Shown here piece by piece: positions 36,217-45,593 of a DNA stretch of 64,000 nt. The stretch is from Candidatus Poribacteria bacterium (GTDB lineage: Bacteria > Poribacteria > WGA-4E > WGA-3G). Made by a program: the position numbers and the translations under genes. The stretch is taken from NCBI GenBank assembly GCA_022822085.1, contig JAJECK010000113.1, forward strand, positions 24,506 to 88,505. The letters are read 5' to 3'. How positions within the stretch are numbered: position 1 is the stretch's first letter; every line of letters begins with the position of its first letter. The notes below the pieces were generated by a model. It was not told the DNA's origin. It ran no database searches and saw nothing but the letters and a program-made list of their open reading frames with translations.

Positions 36217-37113
36217 ATGGCAAAAGATAATTCCCCCAAGATCATTGCTAAATCTGTCAAGAGATACATTAATAACGGCAAGAAGTTATTTGAACAGGAA
36301 GATTATAGTAATGCTATCTCTAATTTTGACGAGGCGATTCTTCTAAACCCTGATTCAGCTGAGGCTTACTGCTATCGAGGGGCAGCAAAAACTAAAGAAC
36401 TTATGTATGTAGAAGCTGTCTCTGACTTAGATAAAGCTATCAGTTTAGATCCAGATTCTGCAATTGCTTACAATTTCAGAGGAGTCTCAAAAATTGGTTT
36501 AGAACAATATACAGAGGCAATTTCTGATCTTAATGAGGCAATCAGAAAAGATCCAGACTTAGCAAGAGCATACAACAACAGGGGTTTGGCAAAACGAAAA
36601 ATTGGACAGCATTTTGAGGCACTGACTGATATTGAAACAGCTATCCGCTTGGACCCTAAAGCACCAATCCCATACAACAGTAGGGGAACAGTGAAAGGTG
36701 AACTTGGTCACCCTGAAGCCGCTATCCCTGACTTTGATGAAGTTATTCGTTTAGATCCAAACTTTGCAGATGCTTATTACAATCGTGCAGTAGCGAAACG
36801 CCTGATTGGACTATATTTTGAAGCTATATCTGACCTGGAGACAACCATCCATTTAAAACCAGAATATTCCGAAGCATATATCAATAGAGGAGTTGCTAAA
36901 TTATGTCTCGGCTACCCTGAAGCTGCGATTCAGGACTATGACAAAGCCATAAGTCTGAATCCTGATAATATTGAAGCATACGCGAACCGTGGAGTTGCTA
37001 AACGTGAAATAGGGCGTACAGCAGAAGCAAAACAAGATTTCCAAAAAGCATTAAATTTAGCAATGTCTGCAGGAGAATCAGAACTTATTGACCAAATTAA
37101 GAAACAGATATAA
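36217..37113 (+). CDS. TPR repeat protein, eight units
   Basis: The 298-residue protein consists almost wholly of 34-residue TPR units, eight in number, with consecutive repeat starts such as EAYCYRGAAK, RAYNNRGLAK, DAYYNRAVAK, EAYINRGVAK and EAYANRGVAK. It has no signal peptide or membrane segment, so it is a cytoplasmic scaffold. High similarity between units suggests recent repeat expansion. It sits between a coiled-coil membrane protein and the sulfatase gene. AAAAGGAAT precedes the ATG. Its partner cannot be named. Confidence 0.88.
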   Translation: MAKDNSPKIIAKSVKRYINNGKKLFEQEDYSNAISNFDEAILLNPDSAEAYCYRGAAKTKELMYVEAVSDLDKAISLDPDSAIAYNFRGVSKIGLEQYTEAISDLNEAIRKDPDLARAYNNRGLAKRKIGQHFEALTDIETAIRLDPKAPIPYNSRGTVKGELGHPEAAIPDFDEVIRLDPNFADAYYNRAVAKRLIGLYFEAISDLETTIHLKPEYSEAYINRGVAKLCLGYPEAAIQDYDKAISLNPDNIEAYANRGVAKREIGRTAEAKQDFQKALNLAMSAGESELIDQIKKQI

Positions 37114-37148
37114 CAATTAACCATAAATGAATAAATGGAGATACTATC

Positions 37149-38858
37149 GTGACACAACCTAATCTTATTTTCGTTATTACCGATGACCAAGGTTACGGTG
37201 ATTTGGGATGCACTGGAAATCCAGTCATCAACACCCCGAATTTAGACGCACTTGCTGGAGAGAGCGTTCAACTGCGGAATCTGCATGTCGGTCCTACCTG
37301 TTCACCGACACGCGCCGGCATCATGACCGGTAGATACTGCAACTCCACAGGTGTGTGGCATACCATCGGAGGTAGGTCACTCCTCCGCAGTGATGAGGTC
37401 ACGATGGCAGATATCTTCAGACGCAACGGATATAAAACCGGCATGTTCGGAAAGTGGCATCTCGGCGATAACTATCCTTTCCGTCCGCACGACCGCGGCT
37501 TTGAAGAGGCACTCTATCACGGCGGTGGTGGAATTAGCCAAACACCTGATTATTGGGGGAACGACTATTTTGACGACACCTATTTTAGTAACGGTTCTGA
37601 ACAACCTTTTGAGGGATACTGCACAGATGTATGGTTTCAAGAAGGAATGAAGTTTATTGAGCGCAATAAGGACCGTCCATTTTTCTGTTATATCCCGACC
37701 AATGCACCACACGGTCCCTTCCGCGTTCCAGATGCATATAGTGAGGTATATAGAAGGAAAGGAGAACCAGAATCGCGTGCATGTTTTTATGGCATGATTA
37801 CCAACATAGACGATAATATGGCGCGACTACGACACCATCTCAAAGTGCTCGGACTTGAGGAAAATACAATCCTGATCTTTATGACAGATAACGGTTCTGC
37901 TAATGGTTGTGACTTGGATGGACAGCAGTTCGTTAAGTCAGGTTATAACGCAGGTATGCGGGGCAAAAAAGGATCACCTTATGAAGGTGGACACCGTGTT
38001 CCGCTCTTTATGCATTGGCCAGAAGGTGGTTTCTCACAAAAGAAGGAAGTTGACGAACTCACGGCAAACATTGATCTGCTGCCAACACTTATCGACCTTT
38101 GTGAATTAGAAGTCTCTGAGACTTCACGTTTCCATGGCAAAAGTTTCACACCGTTATTACAAGATCAGTTAGTAGAATGGGAAGATCGCGTGGTTGTCAC
38201 AGATTCACAACGGATTGAAAATCCAATAAAGTGGAGGCAGAGTGCCACTATGTCACAAAGATGGCGACTCATCAATGGCACTGAACTCTACGATATCCAA
38301 GCAGACCCCGAACAGCGAGAGGACATTGCAAATGAACATCCCGATGTTGTTGCTGAACTTCGCGAACATTATGAAGCCTGGTGGACATTGGTATCAGAAA
38401 GATTTGATGAGGAATGTCCAATTGTTATCGGCACACAAAACGAGCAACTTGCTTGTATAACGACACATGATTGGCACGGCAGTGGAAATGCGTGGAATCA
38501 AGGTTCTATTCGCAACGGAATGGAATGCAACGGATATTGGGCAATTGAAGTACCAGAAGATGGCGAATATAGTTTTGAGTTACGCCGCTGGCCCCGTGAG
38601 GAAAATAGGGCAATCACCGAAGGTATTCCGGGTGAGAAAATTGACCTTTACAACGGTGGACGCGCATTAGATTTGAAAACAGCACAAATCCGTATTGGTG
38701 ATCAGACTGCGACACAAACTATTGCACCTGATGCTGTTGGTGTTACCTTTACATTTGACCTCAAAGCGGGACAAACACGTATGCATACAGAATTTTCTGA
38801 TGAATCAGAGGAATTATCGCTTGGTGCATATTATGTCTATGTGAAACGGGTGATTTAA
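37149..38858 (+). CDS. Type I sulfatase
   Basis: The 569-residue formylglycine-dependent sulfatase starts with GTG after ATGGAGATA. It has TDDQGYGDLG (metal-binding Asp 12 and 13), and the maturation motif CSPTR with Cys 51, the residue converted to formylglycine. It also has GMFGKWHLG (about 104-112), and FMTDNGSANG further on, the other metal ligands. A C-terminal beta domain of about 120 residues follows the catalytic core. There is no recognisable signal peptide, which is unusual for a polysaccharide sulfatase and suggests a cytoplasmic role or missing annotation of the start. Sulfatases are characteristic of Poribacteria and Planctomycetes. Confidence 0.93.
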   Translation: MTQPNLIFVITDDQGYGDLGCTGNPVINTPNLDALAGESVQLRNLHVGPTCSPTRAGIMTGRYCNSTGVWHTIGGRSLLRSDEVTMADIFRRNGYKTGMFGKWHLGDNYPFRPHDRGFEEALYHGGGGISQTPDYWGNDYFDDTYFSNGSEQPFEGYCTDVWFQEGMKFIERNKDRPFFCYIPTNAPHGPFRVPDAYSEVYRRKGEPESRACFYGMITNIDDNMARLRHHLKVLGLEENTILIFMTDNGSANGCDLDGQQFVKSGYNAGMRGKKGSPYEGGHRVPLFMHWPEGGFSQKKEVDELTANIDLLPTLIDLCELEVSETSRFHGKSFTPLLQDQLVEWEDRVVVTDSQRIENPIKWRQSATMSQRWRLINGTELYDIQADPEQREDIANEHPDVVAELREHYEAWWTLVSERFDEECPIVIGTQNEQLACITTHDWHGSGNAWNQGSIRNGMECNGYWAIEVPEDGEYSFELRRWPREENRAITEGIPGEKIDLYNGGRALDLKTAQIRIGDQTATQTIAPDAVGVTFTFDLKAGQTRMHTEFSDESEELSLGAYYVYVKRVI

Positions 38859-38898
38859 GAAGTTGCTTAATAGCATCAATGGAATAATGAACTTTGTC

Positions 38899-38928
38899 GA
38901 TAGGTTCGGTTTTTCAACCGAACCTATC
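38899..38928. terminator. Hairpin between convergent genes, possible bidirectional terminator
   Basis: GATAGGTTCGGTT (38899-38911) and AACCGAACCTATC (38916-38928) form a 13-bp perfect stem with a 4-nt loop. It lies 40 bp past the sulfatase stop and 48 bp past the stop of the convergent LamG-like gene. There is no long T-tract on either side. Confidence 0.65.
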
Positions 38929-38975
38929 AAGATTTAAGCAACATTAGCACCAACAACATAGGACAATTATTTATA

Positions 38976-39734
38976 CTACTGCTGTTTCAGTTTTCCCCAA
39001 ACCGTAGACAATTTGTCGGTAGGTTCCACAGCATAAGCAGTATGGTAAATACCATCTTCCATTATCGTCTGGATCTCTTCTTCGGTTAAGGCATCGTTGA
39101 AAAGACCAACATCGTCCATTATAACAGTAGATTGAAAACTTGCTCCTTTGTCAGTTGCAAGCCATGCTGTCTGCTTTTCTTTTACAAGTTGAAATTTTGG
39201 GACTGCTTGTGAGACCTTCTCTTCCCCGTTGACATATATTTTCGCGATGTTCCCATCGTAGGTATTGGCGACATGATACCATGTTCTTGCCTTAACAACA
39301 AAACCACTGGTAACATTCCAGTTATTGCTCCAACTGCGAAGGTTATTAGGAATTTCTTTATATGGCACATAGCGGTTATTACTCTGATCGTGTATAGAGA
39401 AATAGTTCTGTTGTCCTGCTACATCGGTGAACTGTATCCATAGGATGAAGCTCATTTTATCGGTTACGACTGCATCATCAAACTGAATAGTTACAGTTCC
39501 ACCCTTTTTTATATCCAGCGCGCCATCAACTTTCCCATCAACCCAACCTGAATTGGTGATGGTACCGTCATATCCATTTTTAGATGCGTCTTTAGCGACA
39601 TCACCGTCACCTTCATCAAGTAGCCAAATGCCGACGATCTTTTCTGGATCAATCTTCGCATCACTAAACGAGACCAATATGCCGAATGTTAATAAAAGGC
39701 ATAGGGCTGTAATAACAGTATATTTTATATACAT
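38976..39734 (-). CDS. Exported LamG/concanavalin-like lectin-fold protein
   Basis: The 252-residue protein has an N-terminal signal peptide (hydrophobic residues about 5-23, cleavage near SDA-KID). A LamG-type jelly roll follows: VGIWLLDEGDG at the start, the strand SFILWIQFTD, WYHVANTYDGNIAKIYVNG, and MDDVGLFNDALTEEEIQTIM at the end. Such domains bind carbohydrates or calcium-dependent partners and are strongly enriched in Poribacteria. AAGGAGTAAC precedes the ATG on the minus strand. A sulfatase lies just downstream on the other strand, in line with work on sulfated glycans, but this is only context. Confidence 0.85.
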   Translation of the reverse strand: MYIKYTVITALCLLLTFGILVSFSDAKIDPEKIVGIWLLDEGDGDVAKDASKNGYDGTITNSGWVDGKVDGALDIKKGGTVTIQFDDAVVTDKMSFILWIQFTDVAGQQNYFSIHDQSNNRYVPYKEIPNNLRSWSNNWNVTSGFVVKARTWYHVANTYDGNIAKIYVNGEEKVSQAVPKFQLVKEKQTAWLATDKGASFQSTVIMDDVGLFNDALTEEEIQTIMEDGIYHTAYAVEPTDKLSTVWGKLKQQ

Positions 39735-39976
39735 ATGTTACTCCTTATTTGAATATTGCTATAATTATATGTTGCCTCTCTTGGTTATGCAAATTAATTG
39801 CAGGTATGAATGTATCGCAATACATTAGTGATAGTCTGATGAATGAAATTGGTGAACTATTTGTCACTGATATAATTTGATTTTAATATGCAATCCACAT
39901 ATAATATCGGATGTATGTCCCTGGTAATTCCACCATACATACGATAAATAGACCAATCTTGCTGAAGGAGAATATG

Positions 39977-41014
39977 ATGTATAAATGTGCGATCCTTGGA
40001 TGTCGTGGGCGTGCCCGTGCCCATGCCCGTGCTTATGATACTGTCAAAGGTGGCAAACTCGCCGCTATCTGTGATATGAAAGAAGACCTGCTGGAAGGTT
40101 TCGGTGAGGAATTCAATATCGATTCCCGCTACACAGATCTTGATGAAATGCTGTCTAAAGAGAAACCAGATCTCTTACACATAGTCACTGCCCCAGTTTT
40201 GCGTGGTAGTAATGAACGAATTCGGTATCCGCTGTTGAATCAAGCTTCTGAACACGGTGTACCTGCGGTGATTATTGAAAAACCGATCGCTGTGGAAAGT
40301 GAAGACTGGCGGCAAATCTATGAACTCTCCAAACGTACTAAGACAAAGATTTGCATCAATACACAACTCAATTTCCATCCAAAAAATCTTGAGTTGAAAC
40401 GTGATGTCTCAGAAGGTAAAATTGGTGCGATCAAGTTCATTGAGGCAAGTGCGCGGAACCCACCCGTAGACCAAGCACCGCATGTCCTTCAATTAGTTTC
40501 CTCCTATATTGACAACTCCCAGCCTGTGAAGGTAATGGGACAGATCGTGGGTGCTGGTAATCTGGACGGAGCACAACCTTCACCTGCGAATGCTACAGGG
40601 TTAGTCACTTACGAAAACGACGTGCAAGCCTCGGTAGCATTCGGACCAGAGATGGCACCACGGGTGAGCCAAGGAACCGGGAATAATCAACACAAACGCG
40701 TCTGTGTTTTTGGTGAAAAAGGGTTTGTCCACTGGCGTTTTAGTAGTTGGGAACGTTACACGCCTGAAGGCGGTTATGAAGAGGGTCCCCTCGGTTACGG
40801 TGGCCAAAATGCAGTTTCACAAACCAATTTGACTGAAGCAGTATTTGATTGGTTGGACGATGAGAGTAAGGTACATCCGACTCACCTATCTCAATCCCTT
40901 GCTGAATTCAATTTGCTCCTTGGCATCTACTATAGTGGTTTGAGTAATACAATTATTGAACTCCCATTTGACCCACCAGATGGGTTAATGGATATGTTCA
41001 GAGAACGCTTATAA
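39977..41014 (+). CDS. Gfo/Idh/MocA family oxidoreductase
   Basis: The NAD(P)-dependent sugar or polyol dehydrogenase begins MYKCAILGCRGRARAHARAY, where the Rossmann glycine motif appears as GCRGRA, not the more usual GxGxxG. VIIEKPIAVE (the conserved EKP lysine) lies near residue 102. The C-terminal beta sheet is intact. The frame opens at 39911, but AAGGAG at 39965-39970 is correctly spaced for the ATG at 39977, giving 345 residues. Substrate is not deducible. This family is strongly expanded in Poribacteria. It is followed by the cysteine desulfurase gene. Confidence 0.88.
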   Translation: MYKCAILGCRGRARAHARAYDTVKGGKLAAICDMKEDLLEGFGEEFNIDSRYTDLDEMLSKEKPDLLHIVTAPVLRGSNERIRYPLLNQASEHGVPAVIIEKPIAVESEDWRQIYELSKRTKTKICINTQLNFHPKNLELKRDVSEGKIGAIKFIEASARNPPVDQAPHVLQLVSSYIDNSQPVKVMGQIVGAGNLDGAQPSPANATGLVTYENDVQASVAFGPEMAPRVSQGTGNNQHKRVCVFGEKGFVHWRFSSWERYTPEGGYEEGPLGYGGQNAVSQTNLTEAVFDWLDDESKVHPTHLSQSLAEFNLLLGIYYSGLSNTIIELPFDPPDGLMDMFRERL

Positions 41015-41067
41015 AGACTATAGATACTTAGACCTGATGTGTGCTTTTCAATGAAGGAACAGTCCGT

Positions 41068-42222
41068 ATGAATGACATTATCTACATGGACAACCATGCA
41101 ACAACACCGATTGCCCCCGAAGTGTTTGATGCCATGCTACCATATTTAACAACACATTTCGGTAATGCTGCCAGCACACATCCATTCGGTGTTACGGCTA
41201 AAGATGCAGTGGATAAGGCGCGCCATCAGGTTGCAAACCTACTTGGTTGTTCACCAGAAGAGATCGTCTTTACGAGTGGTGCCACTGAATCAGACAACCT
41301 TGGTATTAGAGGTGCTGCTTATGCTTATAGAGATAAAGGAAACCACATCATCACAAGTACAGCAGAACATCACGCTGTACTTGATACATGCCATGCCTTA
41401 GATAAGGAGGGTTTTGAGACCACATATCTCCCTGTTGACAGATACGGTATGGTCAACCCCGATGACGTGGCAGCTGCTATCACACCGAAAACTACTCTGA
41501 TGAGTTTCATGTATGCTAACAACGAAGTAGGAACTATCAACCCAATACGTGTCATAGCAGAAATTGCCACAAAGCACGGTATGGTGTTTCACTCCGATGC
41601 GGTGCAAGGTATCGGTAAACTTGAATCAGATATGGATGTGTTGGGTATTGATATGGCATCCATCACTGCTCATAAGATTTATGGACCTAAAGGCATTGGT
41701 GCACTCTATGTTCGTGAAGGTACACGTTTGGACCCGCTTTTCTATGGAGGAGGTCAGGAATTAGGAATCCGACCGGGAACTCTGAACGTTGCGGGAATAG
41801 TTGGTCTGGGTGCAGCGTGTGATGCTTGCCAAGCTGCAATGAAACTCAAAACAGAAGAGAAATCGGTTGGACCTTTGCGTGATGCCCTCCACCAAAAATT
41901 AGCATCACAGTTGACAGATATCCATCTCAACGGTCATCCCGAAAATCGTCTGTTAGGAAACCTGAATCTCAACTTTGCTGGAGTACAGAGTCATGCTCTC
42001 TTAGCAGGACTGAAAAGTGTGGCAGTCTCTACTGGTTCAGCATGCGATTCCGAATCCGTAACCGCATCACATGTGTTAGTTGCAATGGGAATTCCAAATG
42101 AATTGGCAGTTACTGCTGTTCGTTTCGGTTTAGGACGTTTTAATACGATGGATGAAGTTGATATCGTCGCAGCTGAAGTTGTCCAGACGGTTAATCGATT
42201 GCGAGCCTTGTCAAGAGAATAG
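41068..42222 (+). CDS. Cysteine desulfurase (NifS/IscS-like)
   Basis: The PLP enzyme removes sulfur from cysteine for Fe-S clusters or thiolation. From the ATG at 41068 (AAGGAA lies 8 bp upstream; the GTG at 41041 is a weaker start) the 384 residues contain the YMDNHATTPIAPEVFDAM start, SGATESDN (70-77), FHSDAVQGIGK, and the PLP lysine 203 in ITAHKIYGPKGIGALYV. The catalytic Cys 326 lies in STGSACDSES. The loop around the cysteine is longer than in class II enzymes, so it is a group I desulfurase. No iscU or other Fe-S genes adjoin it. Confidence in the family is high; the sulfur acceptor is unknown. Confidence 0.93.
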   Translation: MNDIIYMDNHATTPIAPEVFDAMLPYLTTHFGNAASTHPFGVTAKDAVDKARHQVANLLGCSPEEIVFTSGATESDNLGIRGAAYAYRDKGNHIITSTAEHHAVLDTCHALDKEGFETTYLPVDRYGMVNPDDVAAAITPKTTLMSFMYANNEVGTINPIRVIAEIATKHGMVFHSDAVQGIGKLESDMDVLGIDMASITAHKIYGPKGIGALYVREGTRLDPLFYGGGQELGIRPGTLNVAGIVGLGAACDACQAAMKLKTEEKSVGPLRDALHQKLASQLTDIHLNGHPENRLLGNLNLNFAGVQSHALLAGLKSVAVSTGSACDSESVTASHVLVAMGIPNELAVTAVRFGLGRFNTMDEVDIVAAEVVQTVNRLRALSRE

Positions 42223-42322
42223 TATGATAACAATCTGTGTTGAAATCCGTTAAGAATTATGATATTCTTCAATAACAAATTAAACAATTGGATTTTTGCA
42301 AACATAGACATAGGAAATACTC

Positions 42323-42895
42323 ATGTCATCACTTGCTGCACAAACCTTATTAACACCCCAAGAATACATCGATGCTGAACGGAAGGCAACTTTAAAAAGC
42401 GAATACCTGGGCGGTGTAGTTGTTGCAAGGCATAGGGTAAATAGTTCACACAATCTTATTACAGTGAATACTGTAAACGTTCTTTATAACCAATTAGCTG
42501 ATCGAGGATGCAGAGTTTTTACCAGTGATATGCGTGTAGGAATTAGTGAAGGAGACTCCTATTTCTATCCTGATGTTACTGTTGTTTGCGAAAAACCCCG
42601 TTTTGAAGACAGTGAATTTGACACCCTACTTAATCCTATAGTCGTGGTTGAAGTGCTTTCACCATCAACCGAAAGATATGATAGAGGTGAGAAATTTAAA
42701 CGGTATCAACAACTGAAATCCTTAAAAGAATACATTCTTATTTCCCAAGATCAGGTTCGGGTTGAACACTATTCCTGCCAAGGTAACTTGTGGCAATCTA
42801 ACGAATTGACTTCGCTTGAAGATGTCCTTCCGCTTTTATCAGTTGATGCAGAACTTTCTCTGCAATTAATCTATAGGTTTGTTGAAATAGAGTAG
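42323..42895 (+). CDS. Uma2 family (DUF820) endonuclease-like protein
   Basis: The complete 190-residue protein shows the Uma2 pattern: TPQEYIDAERKA at the N-terminus, SEYLGGVVVA, YFYPDVTVVCEKP (the PD motif), and NPIVVVEVLSPSTERYDRGEKF with the second acid and lysine. It is the intact paralogue of the damaged copy at 25573-26154. Family members have a restriction-endonuclease-like fold, but no clear biological role is established. The stop lies 5 bp before the stop of the convergent glycosidase-like gene. Confidence 0.85.
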   Translation: MSSLAAQTLLTPQEYIDAERKATLKSEYLGGVVVARHRVNSSHNLITVNTVNVLYNQLADRGCRVFTSDMRVGISEGDSYFYPDVTVVCEKPRFEDSEFDTLLNPIVVVEVLSPSTERYDRGEKFKRYQQLKSLKEYILISQDQVRVEHYSCQGNLWQSNELTSLEDVLPLLSVDAELSLQLIYRFVEIE

Positions 42896-42900
42896 AGATT

Positions 42901-43797
42901 TCACTCAGATTTTAGTTTCGTAATACCAATCCCCTGTTCCCCAGCCACAGAATAAAGAAGCCACGTATCTTCACCTTCACAGTAAATATCTGGGTCCCGA
43001 AGTTGATGCACCATCTCTCGGTCAAGTCCGTTTGTTGATGGGACAATTGGTATATTCACACCCTCATAATCGTATTTTGGGGCAATAACTTCTATCGGTG
43101 GAGAAGCATGCCATTCGTTCCAATCTTCCGTGAGTTCTACCGTGCTTTTCAATATCCGTTCTGGTGTCCCCCCATAGAGCGAATAATAGACCGTTAGTGT
43201 GTCTCCGACAAGGTGGTTTGCTGTGTGGCGCGGTGTACCATCTCTTCCTTTACCCGGTTCACCTGGAAATAGGGGTGCGTCTCGTCTTTCAAACGCAGTT
43301 GTCCATTCCGCTGTTTTCCCACGGTTCAGCATGTTGTGATTTGTTGCATAAGGCAAACCATTCCACCAAAACACTTTAAAATATGGACCTTGTTGTTTTT
43401 CTAATGTCTCAGTTGCTGTAAAATCTATACCGTTTTTAGAAGTTGCCCAACAGGTTGCCTGCCCACCACGATAATTGCCGTGAAAATACATAATTATACG
43501 TTGGTTTTCCTCGTCAATATGAACATCAGGTGATGCGATGTGATCACATCCCTTAAAGACGGTGTTGTCACGATGTAATGTGCCGGGACGATGGACGGTA
43601 TAGGGGCCCTCAATCTCATCAGCGTAAGCTAAACGGATATAGGACCCGCGATGATGTGCAAAATAGAGATAGTATTTTCCCAAAGGATTTTCTACCCATT
43701 CTGGCACGCGAATTAGCGATGGGCCATTGATATTTGAGAAACCGTGTTCTCTCTCAATGTCGGACATATCTGGATGAATTAATAGGGTTCGTTTCAT
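42901..43797 (-). CDS. GH43-like five-bladed beta-propeller protein
   Basis: The 298-residue protein matches the fold of glycoside hydrolase families 43/32/68: NGPSLIRVPEW, GKYYLYFAHHRGSYIRLAYAD near residues 40-60, HIASPDVHIDEENQRIIMYFHG (typical of the propeller's second blade), and QLRDPDIYCEGEDTWLLYSV near the end. The acids in SPDV and RDPD would be the catalytic pair, by analogy only. There is no signal peptide, so it may act on intracellular sugars. It is on the same strand as the dioxygenase gene 9 bp upstream, and both may form one transcript. Confidence 0.72.
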   Translation of the reverse strand: MKRTLLIHPDMSDIEREHGFSNINGPSLIRVPEWVENPLGKYYLYFAHHRGSYIRLAYADEIEGPYTVHRPGTLHRDNTVFKGCDHIASPDVHIDEENQRIIMYFHGNYRGGQATCWATSKNGIDFTATETLEKQQGPYFKVFWWNGLPYATNHNMLNRGKTAEWTTAFERRDAPLFPGEPGKGRDGTPRHTANHLVGDTLTVYYSLYGGTPERILKSTVELTEDWNEWHASPPIEVIAPKYDYEGVNIPIVPSTNGLDREMVHQLRDPDIYCEGEDTWLLYSVAGEQGIGITKLKSE

Positions 43798-43806
43798 ATT
43801 TTTCTC

Positions 43807-44622
43807 CTAATCATGTGCTTGAAAACGATATACTTCTTGTGCGTCTTCGGATAAGTCTGTCCATATCTCTTCTGGGACCCGTGCGTTGAATATATTCGGT
43901 GCATCAGGGGCATGGTGAAATCTACGAAAATAGACCAGAGCGAGCATGTGTCGGCGCGTTCGCGTTCGGTTAGGCATTGCGCGATGCCAACACCGCATAT
44001 CCCGAACTACGACAGAACCAGCTGGCATGACCAACTGAAAGGAAGGGAGTTGAGCTGCCCGTTCCTCCTCACACACGTTGTAGGGTGTGTTGCGAACTGC
44101 TTCATCATCAATGATGAGATGTGATCCGGGCCACACCTCCGTTGCCCCGTTTTCCACCGTAAAATCAACCAGTGGAATGTTAACGACAATTGTTGAAACA
44201 GGCAGCGCGAACGGTAACTCAGGAAAGAGTTGACCAGAATCTCTATGGATCCATTGTATCTCAGAGCCAGGAGCAGTTGAGTTGCATCCGTAGGGCAAAT
44301 ATGCGAATATTTTTTCTCCCATTACCGCCTTCATGATCGGCATTGCATAAGGGTTGTCAATTATCCGTGCATCCATGAACGGCATCTCTAACATCGGGTG
44401 TGTGCCGTTCTCTGTCTTTTCTCCCATATCAAGAACTGCTTGCATTGCAACGTTAACCTCTTCTATCCAATCGCTGGGGAGAACGCTTTCAATAACAACT
44501 AATCCTGTTTCTCGTAAAAGACGCGCTGCAGCATCTATGCTTTCTGATGTTGGTTTGTTTTTATCACGTTCCTCTGCTGATATTTCTAACTTAGGTATGT
44601 TGATTGTTGTTCCTGTACTCAC
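43807..44622 (-). CDS. Phytanoyl-CoA dioxygenase (PhyH) family protein
   Basis: The 271-residue Fe(II)/2-oxoglutarate oxygenase has the iron motif HRD in IQWIHRDSGQLF near residue 127, the distal His in RCWHRAMPNRTRTRR near 227, and the 2-oxoglutarate-binding Arg in the same segment. It is a different subgroup from the member at 1989-2825 (low overall similarity). It is linked to the glycosidase-like gene, which suggests oxidation of a sugar-containing or methylated substrate; this is inference. The reading frame is intact. Confidence 0.85.
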   Translation of the reverse strand: MSTGTTINIPKLEISAEERDKNKPTSESIDAAARLLRETGLVVIESVLPSDWIEEVNVAMQAVLDMGEKTENGTHPMLEMPFMDARIIDNPYAMPIMKAVMGEKIFAYLPYGCNSTAPGSEIQWIHRDSGQLFPELPFALPVSTIVVNIPLVDFTVENGATEVWPGSHLIIDDEAVRNTPYNVCEEERAAQLPSFQLVMPAGSVVVRDMRCWHRAMPNRTRTRRHMLALVYFRRFHHAPDAPNIFNARVPEEIWTDLSEDAQEVYRFQAHD

Positions 44623-44648
44623 AAGTCAATCCTGCTTTTCTGTCTTAT

Positions 44649-45029
44649 TTAGGGTAGGTTCAATGCTTCTCTAACTGATTGACGAACCTGATTACAGATG
44701 TTCATTGCATATTGAACATCATTTTGGGTTGCCCATTTGCCGGGATATCGGAATTCTTCGGCATGTTTAGAAAGGATTGAAAGGTCTGTTTCCCAAACTG
44801 ACCATTCTGGAACCGCTGGCGTAATCAAGTCTAACAACTTTTTCGTATTATGTATCTTTGAAAAGGAAATACTTGCCTCTTGTAACCAAGCCTTAAGATA
44901 TATTTCTGCACACTGTTGTGCATAGAAGTAGATGATGTCATTACTTGGTGTCTGTTTATGTTGAAATCCAATTGCGATAGCAAAAAAGTCTTCGGCTTTC
45001 TGAATCCACTCAAGCGTCAATGGATTCAT
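44649..45029 (-). CDS. HEPN domain protein (toxin-like partner)
   Basis: From the Met at 45029 (start MNPLTLEWIQKAEDFFAIAI; GAGGAC lies just upstream) the 126 residues form an all-helical HEPN domain, with YFYAQQCAEIYLKAWL and RYPGKWATQNDVQYAMNICN. HEPN proteins pair with minimal nucleotidyltransferases as toxin-antitoxin systems. The frame continues upstream without a stop into the 3' part of the nucleotidyltransferase, so in this copy the two may be fused. The R-x4-6-H RNase motif of active HEPN toxins is not evident to me. Confidence 0.75.
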   Translation of the reverse strand: MNPLTLEWIQKAEDFFAIAIGFQHKQTPSNDIIYFYAQQCAEIYLKAWLQEASISFSKIHNTKKLLDLITPAVPEWSVWETDLSILSKHAEEFRYPGKWATQNDVQYAMNICNQVRQSVREALNLP

Positions 45030-45043
45030 ACCGTCCTCTTTCT

Positions 45044-45382
45044 TTATGCTGGGTTTCTTGACAAAGCTAGGACTTCCATAGAGCACTTTACCTCTTTCAA
45101 CGATCTCACGAAGAAACCAATCGTTGTGTGAGATTCTAAAAGCGATCTCATCCGGTGTACGCACAAGCAGATCCATACTGAAACGCTGGGAATACATTCT
45201 CTAATTTTTACTGCTTGATGTCGTGTCTCCGATTCCGGAATATCCATCACAACCAACAAATCAACATCAGAGTCTTCTGTTGGTGTACCGTAGGCGTGGG
45301 AACTAAATAAAATAACCTGAAGCGGTGAAAATTCGCGAACAATATCGTCACAGGTGGCTTGAATATCTTCTTGCGTAACCAT
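45044..45382 (-). pseudogene. Minimal nucleotidyltransferase (MNT) with a frameshift, fused in reading to the HEPN gene
   Basis: The N-terminal part has VILFSSHAYGTPTEDSDVDL, the nucleotidyltransferase motif GS-x10-D-x-D (with Ser for Gly). After about residue 66 (RECIPSV) the frame slips: the expected continuation FSMDLLVRTPDEIAFRISHN is encoded in another frame from 45182 on. It can be restored by adding one T in the run near 45181-45183. The restored frame has no stop and reads straight into the HEPN domain. Either a natural MNT-HEPN fusion has been broken by a one-base deletion, or the base is a sequencing error. The listed end is that of the shifted frame. Confidence 0.7.
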
Positions 45383-45460
45383 GAACCGTTCTCCTTATTG
45401 GCAAGTATAGCATGAAACATAGCAGATGTCAACATAGTGAAAATCGCACTTAACGCATGA

Positions 45461-45466
45461 TATAAT
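45461..45466 (+). promoter_or_regulatory. Extended -10 element upstream of the first sigma-propeller gene
   Basis: TGATATAAT gives a perfect -10 (45461-45466) with the TG extension, as in the other promoters of this family. No good -35 is present at 16-17 bp. The start codon lies 128 bp downstream. Confidence 0.5.
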
Positions 45467-45512
45467 AGCAATATGCGTTATTTTTACACCGAATTGAATA
45501 TTTTTTTTAAAA

Positions 45513-45544
45513 TTATGCACCCGTTTTGCCGTGTCACGCGTCAC
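45513..45544 (+). promoter_or_regulatory. Conserved leader motif of the sigma-propeller genes, copy 1
   Basis: TTATGCACCC, a 14-nt gap and CGCGTCAC form the motif found in front of all four sigma-containing genes. It begins 47 nt after the -10 and ends 49 nt before the start codon. Confidence 0.7.
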
Positions 45545-45593
45545 TAATGGTTGAGATGTAAAATCCAAGTGATTCTTTTTATGGAGGAATCCC

